A stretch of DNA of 64,000 nt. Source: Candidatus Tepidiaquacellales bacterium OLB4/UTCHB1 (lineage in GTDB: Bacteria; Bacteroidota; Ignavibacteria; Tepidaquicellales; Tepidaquicellaceae). The translations under genes and the position numbers were made by a program. The DNA lies in contig MWSW01000004.1 in the NCBI GenBank assembly GCA_002050165.1, positions 1 to 64,000 of the forward strand. Reading direction: 5' to 3'. Positions 36,209-45,721 of this stretch are shown one piece after another (positions within the stretch are counted from its first letter, which is position 1; every line of letters begins with the position of its first letter). The notes beneath the pieces were generated by a model. It ran no database searches. It saw only the letters and a program-made list of their open reading frames with translations, and had not been told where the DNA came from.

Positions 36209-37576
36209 ATGTCAGATATCATTGCCTCGGTGTCAGGGGTTCGGGGTATTTACGGGGATAACCTAACACCGGATAACATTAACAGTTTTACCTCTGCCTT
36301 TGCGGTTTATTGTAAAAATGAAAACAAAAATCTCATTGTAGTCGGCAGGGACGGGAGACTACACGGTGAAAAAATTTCAAATATAGTAATTGTTTCTTTA
36401 CTTTTAAGCGGTTATAACGTAGTTGATATAGGCACTGCGCCAACACCTACTGTACAGATTGCCGTTGAGGAACTCGGCGCTGCAGGTGGTATTGCAATTA
36501 CCGCATCTCATAATCCTCAGATATGGAACGGATTGAAATTTTTAAATTCCGATGGCACCTTCTTATCAGCCAAACAAATAAAAAAATTTCTGTCTATAAA
36601 ATCTAAAGGTAACTTTTCCTATGCTAACGTAAACAATATAGGCGTGTATTCAGAGAATGACACCTTCCTTGATCTTCATATTAAAATGTTACTCTCACAA
36701 CCGGCAATAAATACGAACGCTATTCGAAAGAGGAAGTTCAAGGTTGTTGTAGATGCTGTAAATAGCTCCGGTTCAGTAATTGTTCCCAGGCTTTTAAAAC
36801 AACTGAACTGTTTTGTAATTGAACTCTACTGCGACGGCAGCGGTATTTTTCCACATACACCTGAACCGATTCCCGAAAACCTTGGTAAACTTAGTTCAGC
36901 TGTTAAATCTTACAAAGCAGATCTCGGTATTGCAGTTGATCCGGATGCTGACAGATTGGTAATTATTACTAACACCGGTGAACCTTTCATAGAAGAAAAT
37001 ACAATTACGACCGCGGTAAATTATTTACTGAAAAAATCCACGACTGAGAATACCCCAATCGTAGTAAATTTATCCACTACCCGCGCGGTGAATGATATCG
37101 CCAAGAAATTCAAAGCAAAGGTTTACCGATCACCTGTTGGAGAAATAAATGTTATCGAAGAGATGAAAAAGAGAAATGCAGTAATCGGCGGAGAGGGAAG
37201 CGGTGGAGTAATATTTCCCGCGCTCCATTTCGGGCGCGACTCACTTGCCGGGATCGGTTTACTGCTTTCTGAGTTTGCAGAGTTCAACGGTACTGTTGAT
37301 GAATATAAGAAATCTCTTCCACAGTATTTTATACTTAAATCAAAATTTGAAAACCTTAAAAACCCGGACGCAATTCTTATTAAAGCCGATCAACTTTATT
37401 CAGGTAAAAATTGCCGGGTAACTAAAACAGACGGGGTTAAATTAGATTTTACCAATTATTGGATTCATCTGAGGAAATCAAATACTGAACCGGTTATCAG
37501 GGTCATTATAGAAGCCGAAAGCAAAAAAGCTGCTTCGAACATACTTAAAACATTTAAAAAAAGTTTAAATATCTGA
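36209..37576 (+). CDS. glmM: Phosphoglucosamine mutase family protein (GlmM-like)
   Basis: 455 residues, alpha-D-phosphohexomutase family with all four domains. The catalytic phosphoserine is Ser100 in ITASHNP; the metal loop is DPDADRLV; the sugar-binding loop is GGEGSGGV; and the phosphate-binding loop near the C-terminus is RKSNTEPVIRV. GlmM interconverts glucosamine-6-P and -1-P for UDP-GlcNAc. Adjacency to the GlmU-like gene favours GlmM over phosphomannomutase, though the latter is possible. ATG start; 1 bp before the next gene. Confidence 0.88.
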   Translation: MSDIIASVSGVRGIYGDNLTPDNINSFTSAFAVYCKNENKNLIVVGRDGRLHGEKISNIVIVSLLLSGYNVVDIGTAPTPTVQIAVEELGAAGGIAITASHNPQIWNGLKFLNSDGTFLSAKQIKKFLSIKSKGNFSYANVNNIGVYSENDTFLDLHIKMLLSQPAINTNAIRKRKFKVVVDAVNSSGSVIVPRLLKQLNCFVIELYCDGSGIFPHTPEPIPENLGKLSSAVKSYKADLGIAVDPDADRLVIITNTGEPFIEENTITTAVNYLLKKSTTENTPIVVNLSTTRAVNDIAKKFKAKVYRSPVGEINVIEEMKKRNAVIGGEGSGGVIFPALHFGRDSLAGIGLLLSEFAEFNGTVDEYKKSLPQYFILKSKFENLKNPDAILIKADQLYSGKNCRVTKTDGVKLDFTNYWIHLRKSNTEPVIRVIIEAESKKAASNILKTFKKSLNI

Positions 37577-37577
37577 C

Positions 37578-38414
37578 ATGTCAAAATACAGTTCGTATTT
37601 ACCTAAAAATTACAAGTTCAAATTCATTAAATATAAGAAAGAAGGTTATAAATCCATTATTACAATTAATCGCGAATCAAAACTAAATTGTCTTAACCTT
37701 GAAACAATACGCGAATTGACGCTTGCTTTCAAGGAGGCTTCATGGGATGATGAGATAGCGGTTATAATACTTACCGGCGCAGGAAAGCGTGCATTTTCGA
37801 CCGGCGCCGATGTAACTGAACAAAATGAGTTCTTTGTCGCTAATCCGGATGATTATTACAAATGGATGTATGAGTTCATTCAGTTGCATGAAGTAATGCG
37901 CAACGTCGGTAAACCTACAATTGCCCGTCTTAATGGAATGGTTGTAGGTGGCGGTAATGAGTTAAATATCAGTTGTGATCTTGCAATTGCAGCAGACCAC
38001 GTAATTATAAAACAAGTTGGTCCAAGGATGGGAAGTGTACCGGCAGCAGGTGCAACTCAGTTCCTTCCGGTAATTGTAGGTGATCGGCGGGCGAGGGAAA
38101 TTATATTTCTATGCGAAGATATATCAGCTGATAAAGCGCTTGAATGGGGGCTTGTAAATCAGGTCGTTCCATATAATGAACTTGATGATGCTGTAAACCT
38201 GATGGCGGAAAAGTTGTACAATAAACTTCCCGAATGCCTACGGTATGCAAAACAACAACTGAATTTCTGGAAGGATTTTTCCTGGCATACAACTATCGGT
38301 CACGCCAGAGATTGGCTTGCTATTCACAACCTGTCACCTGAAGTAAAGGAGGGAATTTCTGCTTTCAACAAAAAGCGGAAAGTTAATTACAAAAAAATTA
38401 GATCAAAGAAATAA
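37578..38414 (+). CDS. Crotonase-family enzyme (enoyl-CoA hydratase/isomerase, MenB/BamA-like)
   Basis: 278 residues. Crotonase-fold oxyanion motifs are AFSTGADVTE and VVGGGNELNISCDLAIAAD, followed by KQVGPRMGSVPAAGATQFLP and AREIIFLCEDISADKALEWG. The QxGPxxGS and GNEx(N/W) segments and the tail with WLAIHNLSPEVKEGISAFN recall MenB and the ring-hydrolysing BamA group more than simple fatty-acid hydratases (from memory). It follows glmM by 1 bp but has no obvious pathway link to it. Candidates include a menaquinone-type or ring-cleaving acyl-CoA reaction; the substrate is undetermined. Confidence 0.82.
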   Translation: MSKYSSYLPKNYKFKFIKYKKEGYKSIITINRESKLNCLNLETIRELTLAFKEASWDDEIAVIILTGAGKRAFSTGADVTEQNEFFVANPDDYYKWMYEFIQLHEVMRNVGKPTIARLNGMVVGGGNELNISCDLAIAADHVIIKQVGPRMGSVPAAGATQFLPVIVGDRRAREIIFLCEDISADKALEWGLVNQVVPYNELDDAVNLMAEKLYNKLPECLRYAKQQLNFWKDFSWHTTIGHARDWLAIHNLSPEVKEGISAFNKKRKVNYKKIRSKK

Positions 38415-38421
38415 AAAATTT

Positions 38422-40968
38422 TTATTCTTCACGCAACGCCAACGATGGAGAAGTTTTTGACATACGGATACCGGGATAAATGCCTGCAAGGGTTGCTGCA
38501 AATACAGATAGAACAATAGCTAAAAATAACTCCAACGGTAAAATCTCAAAGTGCAAACTCCATCCGAAAGACCTTTTATTAATAACATAAATCAGAATTA
38601 CTGCGATAAAATTACCTAACGGTACTGAAATAAGTCCTGCAATAAACCCCATCAAGCCTGTTTGTAATGTTACCATTCTCCAGAGTTGTCCAGGTGTCAT
38701 TCCTATTGCGCGTAAAATACCGTATTCTTTCGCTCTTTCGAGTTGAAGCGCTAAAAGAGAACTTAAAATCCCAATGAATGCAACCGCAACCGACAGTAGT
38801 TGAATTACATACGCGATGATGAATGTACGGTCGAAGATGTCAATAGAAGTTTCACGTAAATATTTATTGGTTCTGATTAATATTTCTTGTCCGGGATTAA
38901 TTAACTTTCTGATGTCATCCGATATTTTATTTATATCAGAGGCGGGGTTGACATAAACCGCTACTCCGGATAAATCTTCATCGTTCCAATATTTCCGATA
39001 AGTACTATACCAAATATTTACAATCCCCATATCGGATGCATAGTCGTAATAAATTGCAGCAACTTCGAAGTCCCGTTCGCCTTTTTGAGTCGGGAGTTTT
39101 ATTATTGACCCGACTTTAAGATTATGTTTGTAAGCAAAGGGTTCTGTAATCATCACCCTATCTTTAGTTGTAACTTCGTTCCACAGAGTTTTCATATTTC
39201 CTTCTTTTATCCGGTAAGTGTTGAATTTTCTCTTATTGTATTTTGAACCGAGAATTGTAGTTAAACCGTAATTGGTTAATATTTGAATCTCTCTGTAATA
39301 ATTAACTGACTCTACACCGGGGAGTTTCTCTATTTTTTGAGGGAGATTAATATCATCAATTGTTGAAGTGTTACTCCGCCCGATAAGAGACGGTGCGGAA
39401 ATATACAAATCCGCTTCAAGAGTTGACTGAAGCCACGATACAACAGTTGACCGGAAACCGGATACCATTGTTCCAACGCCAATTGATGCTGCAACGGCAA
39501 TTGACAGTGCAGCAATTGATACACCGGTTCTGCTTAAACTTGAAACTATTCCTACCGATGCAACCTTACCTGTTATACCAAATATTTTTTTTATAGGTAC
39601 TGCAGTAACCCTGGTTATAAATATAATCACGATTGGAACGAGTAAACTATATCCCAAAATTAACGGCAGAATTCCGACATAGCTGTATTCAATATTCTTC
39701 CCGGAAATATAAAAGACTATTATTGACATACAGATTAATCCAAACCCAAGTGCTGATATTATACGGAGATTCTTCTTTAACGAAGTTTCAATATCCGACC
39801 TTATTAATACATTTCCTGCCGGTGAATCTGATGCTTCTTTGGCGGGTTTCAGGGACGCTATTACCGAAGCACCAAGTCCAAGTAAAATCCCTTTTATGAT
39901 AATTTCTGTTGATATATCAGTATCAGTAACATTTACTACAAAATATAAATCGTTTATTGACTGAACTACAATTTTAACCAATTCCTTACCCATAAAAACA
40001 CCTGCCATTAAACCTAATACTGTGCCGGCGATTCCAAGTATAACGCTTTCCCTGATGATAATTGAAAATACTTCAAATTTAGTAACCCCCAGTGTTCTGT
40101 AAAGTCCAATCAGCCGGCGACGTTGCACAACAGAAAACGTCGCAGTATTGTAAACGAGAAATATTCCAACTATGAGTGCAAGAAAACTCATTGCTTTTAT
40201 GTTCAGATCAAAAGCGCTTAGCATTTCAAACGTTGAACCTGACCTGATATCCGAAGCCTTAAGCAATGCTCCAGGAGGCAAATATGAACGGACGGTTGCA
40301 ATTTCATCATCGGATAATATTAGATCAATTCTCGATAACCTGTTATTCATATCAAATAATTTTTTAGCGGTTGAAATATCGAGAATGATTACATCATTGA
40401 GTGAAGACGGATTGCTTAATTGATCAACATTAAAAATTGAACCAATTTCCAGTTGAAATTTACGACCACCGTAGGTGAAATCAAGTGTGTCATTTTCTGA
40501 AATATTCAGATCGGAGGCGGTAATTGATGAAATGATACATTTGTTTTCACCAGAAAGAAAACCTCCAAGCCCACCTTTAATTTCATTAGTTGCACTTAAA
40601 ATGTAATCTCTGAAATCGTTTTCACAGAAGACATCAATTCCAAGCATCCGGAACGTTCTGCGCTCACCATTGTGCTCTAAGGTTGCAAATTTTTCTACGA
40701 TAGGTGCGGATGGTATTATACCTTTTTCTATACGAAGGAAAGTAAATAAAGAATCCTGAACGCCTGTTGGTTCAGATATAATCTGATGTGTAGTTTTACC
40801 GGATACAATTTCCATTGATTGTTCAAACGCTTGTCTTGAACTTTGTCCTGCAATATCAACTGAAACTACAGCAGCAACTCCTAACGCAATTCCAAGTATC
40901 GAAAGAAATACCTGCCATGGATGTTTTGAAAAATATTTATATCCTGAACGGTGCAGTAAATTGGTCAA
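38422..40968 (-). CDS. ABC transporter permease of the FtsX/MacB type
   Basis: 848 residues with a TTG start 3 bp after the ATPase stop. An N-terminal helix (about 18-40) is followed by a large extracytoplasmic domain (about 45-260), then three helices of a first FtsX domain (about 260-380), a second set (about 410-500), another extracytoplasmic region (about 510-720), and a final FtsX domain with three helices ending in SLALREE. Pairs of FtsX domains in one chain are typical of permeases that act on lipoproteins, peptides or outer-membrane components without crossing the membrane themselves. The substrate is not known. Confidence 0.88.
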   Translation of the reverse strand: MTNLLHRSGYKYFSKHPWQVFLSILGIALGVAAVVSVDIAGQSSRQAFEQSMEIVSGKTTHQIISEPTGVQDSLFTFLRIEKGIIPSAPIVEKFATLEHNGERRTFRMLGIDVFCENDFRDYILSATNEIKGGLGGFLSGENKCIISSITASDLNISENDTLDFTYGGRKFQLEIGSIFNVDQLSNPSSLNDVIILDISTAKKLFDMNNRLSRIDLILSDDEIATVRSYLPPGALLKASDIRSGSTFEMLSAFDLNIKAMSFLALIVGIFLVYNTATFSVVQRRRLIGLYRTLGVTKFEVFSIIIRESVILGIAGTVLGLMAGVFMGKELVKIVVQSINDLYFVVNVTDTDISTEIIIKGILLGLGASVIASLKPAKEASDSPAGNVLIRSDIETSLKKNLRIISALGFGLICMSIIVFYISGKNIEYSYVGILPLILGYSLLVPIVIIFITRVTAVPIKKIFGITGKVASVGIVSSLSRTGVSIAALSIAVAASIGVGTMVSGFRSTVVSWLQSTLEADLYISAPSLIGRSNTSTIDDINLPQKIEKLPGVESVNYYREIQILTNYGLTTILGSKYNKRKFNTYRIKEGNMKTLWNEVTTKDRVMITEPFAYKHNLKVGSIIKLPTQKGERDFEVAAIYYDYASDMGIVNIWYSTYRKYWNDEDLSGVAVYVNPASDINKISDDIRKLINPGQEILIRTNKYLRETSIDIFDRTFIIAYVIQLLSVAVAFIGILSSLLALQLERAKEYGILRAIGMTPGQLWRMVTLQTGLMGFIAGLISVPLGNFIAVILIYVINKRSFGWSLHFEILPLELFLAIVLSVFAATLAGIYPGIRMSKTSPSLALREE

Positions 40969-40971
40969 GTC

Positions 40972-41664
40972 TTATAATTTTCCTGTTTCAACTCTAATCA
41001 GCTTTCCGTCAGCAACACGGAATATAGTATCAGCTAACCCGATTACTTCCTTACTGTGAGTTGCCATAATCATTGTCTTATTCCTGCGCCGTACCAACTT
41101 ATCGAGAAGGTTTATAACAATCTGAGCATTTTCTGCATCGAGATTTCCGGTGGGTTCATCGGCTAAAATTAATAATGGATCGTGTATAATTGCCCGTGCA
41201 ATTGCGACCCTTTGTTGCTCTCCTCCTGATAAAATATCAGGGTAACTTTTAATCCGGTCAACTAATCCTACCTCATCAAGAACCTCTATCGCTTCACGTT
41301 CAGATATTTTCCCATGTTTCCCATTAAGCTCAAGCGGAAGTAACACGTTTTCCAGTACAGTCAATGTTGGTATTAGGTTGAAAAATTGAAATACAAACCC
41401 AATGTGCTTTCTTCTGAATATTGTCCGGTCCTGTTCAGATAAAGTTGTTATATCAGTATCACCGATTATTATAGTACCGGAATCAGGCAGGTCAATACCG
41501 CTCATCAGATTTAATAACGTAGATTTCCCTGAACCGCTTCGTCCTAATAAAATTGCGATTTCAGCCTTTGAAAAACTTACCGATACATCGTTGAGAACCC
41601 TATGTAATGATTTTCCTTCGCTGTACGATTTGTTAATGAGATTTATCCGAATGAATTTATTCAT
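40972..41664 (-). CDS. ABC transporter ATPase, LolD/MacB type
   Basis: 230 residues. Walker [11 protein letters not shown]-loop [16 protein letters not shown], signature [14 protein letters not shown], Walker [14 protein letters not shown] and the H-loop in ATHS. The Q-loop and GNLD ending place it in the LolD/MacB/FtsE group, matching the downstream FtsX-type permease. It energises a periplasmic or envelope function. ATG start. Confidence 0.94.
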   Translation of the reverse strand: MNKFIRINLINKSYSEGKSLHRVLNDVSVSFSKAEIAILLGRSGSGKSTLLNLMSGIDLPDSGTIIIGDTDITTLSEQDRTIFRRKHIGFVFQFFNLIPTLTVLENVLLPLELNGKHGKISEREAIEVLDEVGLVDRIKSYPDILSGGEQQRVAIARAIIHDPLLILADEPTGNLDAENAQIVINLLDKLVRRRNKTMIMATHSKEVIGLADTIFRVADGKLIRVETGKL

Positions 41665-41753
41665 TTTTTTGATTAACAGTGTTGGAGCGAATAAAACGTT
41701 TTACGTATAAACGCGTTTCGGATTTTTTCACTTTTAAACTTCCGACGGATATT

Positions 41754-42236
41754 TTATGAACTATTTCGCGACGGACCTTTTATCGCTCCGGGCTTTTTCA
41801 AGAGAACCCGCACAATCCCTGTTTGCCCGACGTGGTAAGTTTCGTGAAAGGCATAAAAACTAATTTTCTCCAATGTATCATCGTTAATTAACGCTTCAGC
41901 TGACGGATTTTCTAAAGCGAATTCAATTAAACTCTGGGACTTATTAAATTTCTCGATTAAAATGTTTGTGTTTAACCCGTCGTTCATATCGGTAGCAGTG
42001 TTACCGTTTGAATAAAGTCTTTCCATCTCAGCGGAACACAGTTTAAGTTTTCCAAGAATTGTTAAAACATTATCACGGAAAAGTACAATATGCCCGAGTA
42101 TCCAGTTCATTGAATTTATATTTTCCGCCGGCATTTTCCTGCATTCGGATTCAGTGATAGAATCAATATTTGCCATTAACGCTTGTGCGTTTAATTTGTA
42201 AATTGCCAACATTGGTTTGGTGTATTGTTTCATCAT
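41754..42236 (-). CDS. DinB-fold metal-dependent protein
   Basis: 160 residues, four-helix-bundle DinB/YfiT-like. The metal triad is His49 (MNWILGHI), His131 and His135 (HETYHVGQTG), the characteristic DinB pattern. Related proteins include thiol-dependent transferases and proteins of unknown role. Two consecutive ATGs could start it. It is isolated between the ABC transporter and NDH-2 genes on the same strand. Confidence 0.85.
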   Translation of the reverse strand: MMKQYTKPMLAIYKLNAQALMANIDSITESECRKMPAENINSMNWILGHIVLFRDNVLTILGKLKLCSAEMERLYSNGNTATDMNDGLNTNILIEKFNKSQSLIEFALENPSAEALINDDTLEKISFYAFHETYHVGQTGIVRVLLKKPGAIKGPSRNSS

Positions 42237-42313
42237 TAAGAAATAGCTGGTTTAAAAAATTTAATGGTTAACTGTAAACTGAATTTTATAATATTATAAT
42301 TTAAATAAATCGA

Positions 42314-43579
42314 TTATTTCTCTCCAGGGTATGTAATCACTCTCGCTGATGCCCCGAAAGTAATGTAACTCCAGATCCAGGTTATAAGTATTGATATTTT
42401 ATTTTTAAATCCAACCTGATAGAAAAGGTGAATAAATAACCAACTGAACCACCCGATACGACCTTTAAGTTTTATTTTACCCTTTTGAGCAATTGCAGTA
42501 TTTCTTCCGATTGTAGCCATACTCCCTTTATCGTAATATTTGAATGGTTTTGTTTCCTTTCCCTTAATATCACAAATTATTCTACGGGCGACATATCGTC
42601 CTTGCTGCATTGCAACCGGAGAGACGCCGGGCAATGGCTTACCGTTAGAACCCGTAAAATTTGCAATATCTCCGATCGCGAAAACTTCAGGATATTCGTT
42701 GACCGAACAATATTCATTTACCAAAATCCGCCCTGACTTGTCTAACCGAAGCCCGAGTTTTCTGGAAATGGAATTTGCTTCTACACCGGCAGCCCAGATT
42801 ACAAATTCAGCATATAAGTTTTTTTCTGTACCATCAAGAAACCTTACCCTGACACCGTTTTCAAATATGTCAAGCACCCGTGTATCCGTATATACGGTTA
42901 CTCCCCTTTTAATTAACTGCAACTTTGTATATTCTGAAAGCGACCTGTCAAAAGTAGGGAGCAAATCTGATCCCGCTTCTATCAATGTAATCTTCGTCTT
43001 TGACGTATCAACTGTTCTGTATTCATTTTTTATTATCTTACCGGCTAATTCTGCGAATGCTCCGGAAATCTCAACCCCTGTTGGTCCGCCACCAACTATA
43101 ATAAAACACAGAAGATCTTTTGATTTTTTCGGATTAACCTCAGATTCCTCAAACGCTATTAAGAGTTTGTTACGAATTCGTAATGCATCTTTTAGAGTTT
43201 TAAGTGGCAATGAATTTCTTTCCCAGTGCTCATTTCCAAAATAACCTGTTCGAGCTCCCATTGCCATTACAAGGTAATCGTAAGTTACTTGTTTATCCGT
43301 CATGTGAATTATTCGATTAGGCAAGTCAATCCCCGTTACTTCCTGCATTAGTACTTTCACATTTTTCCGCCTTGCTGTCAGATTCCTTGTGGGAATTGCA
43401 ATATCCGGAGCGCTTAAAACCGCCGATGACACCTGATATAAAAGCGGTTGGAACAAGTGATGATTGTTTTTATCAATAAAGGTTATCTGAACATCGGGAT
43501 ATCTGGAAAGTTTTTTAACTACCTGTAGCCCACCAAATCCTGCACCTATAACTGCAACATTTTTTCGGTTCTTATTCAT
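42314..43579 (-). CDS. ndh: Type II NADH dehydrogenase (NDH-2)
   Basis: 421 residues. FAD-binding motif GAGFGGLQVVKKL at residues 11-23, the second Rossmann motif IVGGGPTGVEISGAFAEL, and AIGDIANF near residue 300. NDH-2 oxidises NADH and reduces quinone at the membrane without pumping protons. The C-terminal part (about 365-405) has hydrophobic helices for membrane association. It overlaps the upstream gene by 4 bp (ATGA), forming a coupled set with a small exported protein and a GH3 enzyme. Confidence 0.93.
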   Translation of the reverse strand: MNKNRKNVAVIGAGFGGLQVVKKLSRYPDVQITFIDKNNHHLFQPLLYQVSSAVLSAPDIAIPTRNLTARRKNVKVLMQEVTGIDLPNRIIHMTDKQVTYDYLVMAMGARTGYFGNEHWERNSLPLKTLKDALRIRNKLLIAFEESEVNPKKSKDLLCFIIVGGGPTGVEISGAFAELAGKIIKNEYRTVDTSKTKITLIEAGSDLLPTFDRSLSEYTKLQLIKRGVTVYTDTRVLDIFENGVRVRFLDGTEKNLYAEFVIWAAGVEANSISRKLGLRLDKSGRILVNEYCSVNEYPEVFAIGDIANFTGSNGKPLPGVSPVAMQQGRYVARRIICDIKGKETKPFKYYDKGSMATIGRNTAIAQKGKIKLKGRIGWFSWLFIHLFYQVGFKNKISILITWIWSYITFGASARVITYPGEK

Positions 43580-44043
43580 TTCGCAGATTCAGTTAAATCT
43601 ACATACAAAGAAACTCCCGGAATCGAACCTGAAATTTCGTCAACGCTATCAATAAAATATTTGACTTTAATTTTATAATCTGTACCGGCGACTGACACGC
43701 TTCTTAGTTGGTCAAAAAGGTAATCGAAAATAATTTCTTTACCGGAATCCTTAATAGATAATTTACTAATCTTGAAAAACGAGTAACTGATTTCATAACT
43801 ATACTTCCCGAAAAAAAATATTTGGTTTACTTGACCACCCCATTGGTTTGCCCGTGATCTGGAAGAATAAACTATCAAATTTCCGGCTGAAGATATTCTG
43901 ATAAGTTCATTGTCCTCGAAGAAATCCAGATACAAAAGTTTACCCTCCCTGTCGATATAAATTGACAACGGATTTATACTTTCAGCGGATAAATCTGCCG
44001 TTAAAGGTAAAAGTAATACAGTGAGCAAGATAAATGTTTTCAT
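43576..44043 (-). CDS. Small exported protein of unknown function
   Basis: 155 residues from the ATG at 44043, chosen because it begins the signal peptide MKTFILLTVLLLPLTADLSA; an earlier frame start at 44073 would overlap the GH3 gene. The mature part is beta-rich (YIDREGKLLYLDFFEDNELIRISS). No family recognised. It lies 11 bp after the GH3 gene and overlaps ndh by 4 bp, so it is expressed with both. Confidence 0.65.
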   Translation of the reverse strand: MKTFILLTVLLLPLTADLSAESINPLSIYIDREGKLLYLDFFEDNELIRISSAGNLIVYSSRSRANQWGGQVNQIFFFGKYSYEISYSFFKISKLSIKDSGKEIIFDYLFDQLRSVSVAGTDYKIKVKYFIDSVDEISGSIPGVSLYVDLTESAK

Positions 44044-44054
44044 ATGGGAAGTTT

Positions 44055-45239
44055 TTAAATTAATCCGAGACATATTTTCGCCCTCAGTATCCTTTTCACG
44101 GAGGCAAAAACCTGTTGTTTATAGTTTTCATCAGAGCTAATCAATTCGATTATTTGCGAGTGAAGTTTTCTCTCATCAGGTGGCATAATGATCAGGTCGC
44201 ATCCGGCTCTCACCGCTTCCAGAGACGCGTTCGGGAATTCCCTTAATGCACCCATATTCATAGCATCTGTAACTATTATTCCCCTGAATTCAAGTGAGTC
44301 TCTAAGCAAGTCACTGACAATTCTCTTTGATAATGTCGAGGGTAAACCATCTGTACTATAATCATTATCTGAAACCCTGATATGTCCTACCATTACCGAG
44401 ATAACTCCCGCATCTATAGCTGATCGGAATACTTCGAGTTCCTTCATTTCGCCACTAATAGTAACAAGTTGTTTATGGCTGTCGCCAGTTATATTACCGT
44501 GCCCTGGAAAATGCTTCGCGGTTGCAATTATATTATTTTCCTGTGTCCCTTTAATAAATGCGCTCACAAACTTCGGTATTGAATCTATATCCCCCCCAAA
44601 TGACCGGTTCCCGATAATTTCCCGGTTGAACGGGAAGTCGCAAACCGGCGCAAAGTTATAATTGAAACCTATAGCCTTTATCTCACCTGCTATCTTACTT
44701 CCGATTTTATACGCTTCAATAACTGAATGAATTTCATTTGTGTTTTTAAACTGCGATATACCGGAAATTCTACGATTGATTAAACTTGGTTCGGCATCGG
44801 ATGAAATCAACAAATGAAGATTCCCGCTTGAAGTAACAACGTCTTTTAATTCATTAATCCGTTGAGATAGCTTACCTGAACTACCACCAAGAAATAATAC
44901 ACCGCCGGTAACCCCATCATTTACTAAATCTCTTACAATTGAAAAGGGTTTACCTTTCTTACCCGCAGAAGTCATAATCAATTGCGAAATTCTTTGATGG
45001 TCAGTAAGCGATTTGAAAACAGAGTCCGTTCGCGCATCAAGTTCGGGGAGATTGGAGTAATAATCGTTGAGATTAAATGAGCTACGATTATTAACGATAA
45101 CGCACGGAACCGTTCTGGGTACTCTTAAATCAGTCGCGATTAACAGAAAAATGATAAGGCTAAATATAAACATAAGTGAAGTATCAAATACAAAATTAAA
45201 TCTTTCAACCGGCAATTTTAGGTGATATATTTTTCTCAT
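44055..45239 (-). CDS. GH3 family beta-N-acetylhexosaminidase-like protein (NagZ-like)
   Basis: 394 residues from the ATG at 45239; a GTG at 45269 would add ten residues. An N-terminal transmembrane anchor (about 20-40) precedes a GH3 barrel. It has the NagZ-type motif ATAKHFPGHGNITGDSHKQL, supplying the His/Asp pair, and the nucleophile Asp in IVTDAMNMGAL. NagZ removes N-acetylglucosamine from muropeptides; here the anchor suggests an envelope-located enzyme rather than a cytosolic one. It heads the coupled set ending in ndh. Exact substrate is inferred from family only. Confidence 0.85.
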   Translation of the reverse strand: MRKIYHLKLPVERFNFVFDTSLMFIFSLIIFLLIATDLRVPRTVPCVIVNNRSSFNLNDYYSNLPELDARTDSVFKSLTDHQRISQLIMTSAGKKGKPFSIVRDLVNDGVTGGVLFLGGSSGKLSQRINELKDVVTSSGNLHLLISSDAEPSLINRRISGISQFKNTNEIHSVIEAYKIGSKIAGEIKAIGFNYNFAPVCDFPFNREIIGNRSFGGDIDSIPKFVSAFIKGTQENNIIATAKHFPGHGNITGDSHKQLVTISGEMKELEVFRSAIDAGVISVMVGHIRVSDNDYSTDGLPSTLSKRIVSDLLRDSLEFRGIIVTDAMNMGALREFPNASLEAVRAGCDLIIMPPDERKLHSQIIELISSDENYKQQVFASVKRILRAKICLGLI

Positions 45240-45721
45240 TCCGAAAATGATAATATTGAATAACTCCACCGAAACATGGGTGTTTTTACAATTTCAATGT
45301 AGCAAATATCTGCGTTCAATAGCGCACAGAACATAGTTTCACAAGGTTTATTTCATTTATCTTGTTGAATAATTTGAGCAAACAATGTTATGCTTACTGG
45401 AATTAAAATTACTTCAGGCGTGTTCAGTTAATTGAACTTTCGTATGTGTTTTATTACCTTTTTTTAATGTATTTAAAATAATTGACTTTAATTTTATCGG
45501 CATTAAAAATATCAGGTTTTAATAAATAGACATTTTAAACCATAATACTTTTTTAGAAAAATTTACTTTTTATTTATAATCTACAAATTGAACATTCAAA
45601 CTGTAGAAATTAATAGTTACTTTAAATCCTTTTCAATAATCCGACTATACTGATATTCTTAAACATTTAGAGTTTATAAGTAAACTATTCCACTATATTT
45701 AAAAAATTATTAAACCTCAAT
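45240..45721. other. AT-rich intergenic region between divergent GH3 and NYN-CSD genes
   Basis: 482 bp, strikingly AT-rich, with no frame that looks coding. It must hold promoters for the leftward GH3 set and the rightward NYN-cold-shock gene; a TATAAT at 45575-45580 is a weak candidate. No hairpin terminator, repeat or RNA gene was recognised. Confidence 0.5.

Noticed and set aside
38415-38421. AAAAAATTTTT sequence between convergent crotonase and ABC permease genes as terminator
   Set aside because: A/T-only palindrome without a GC stem; no stable hairpin expected.
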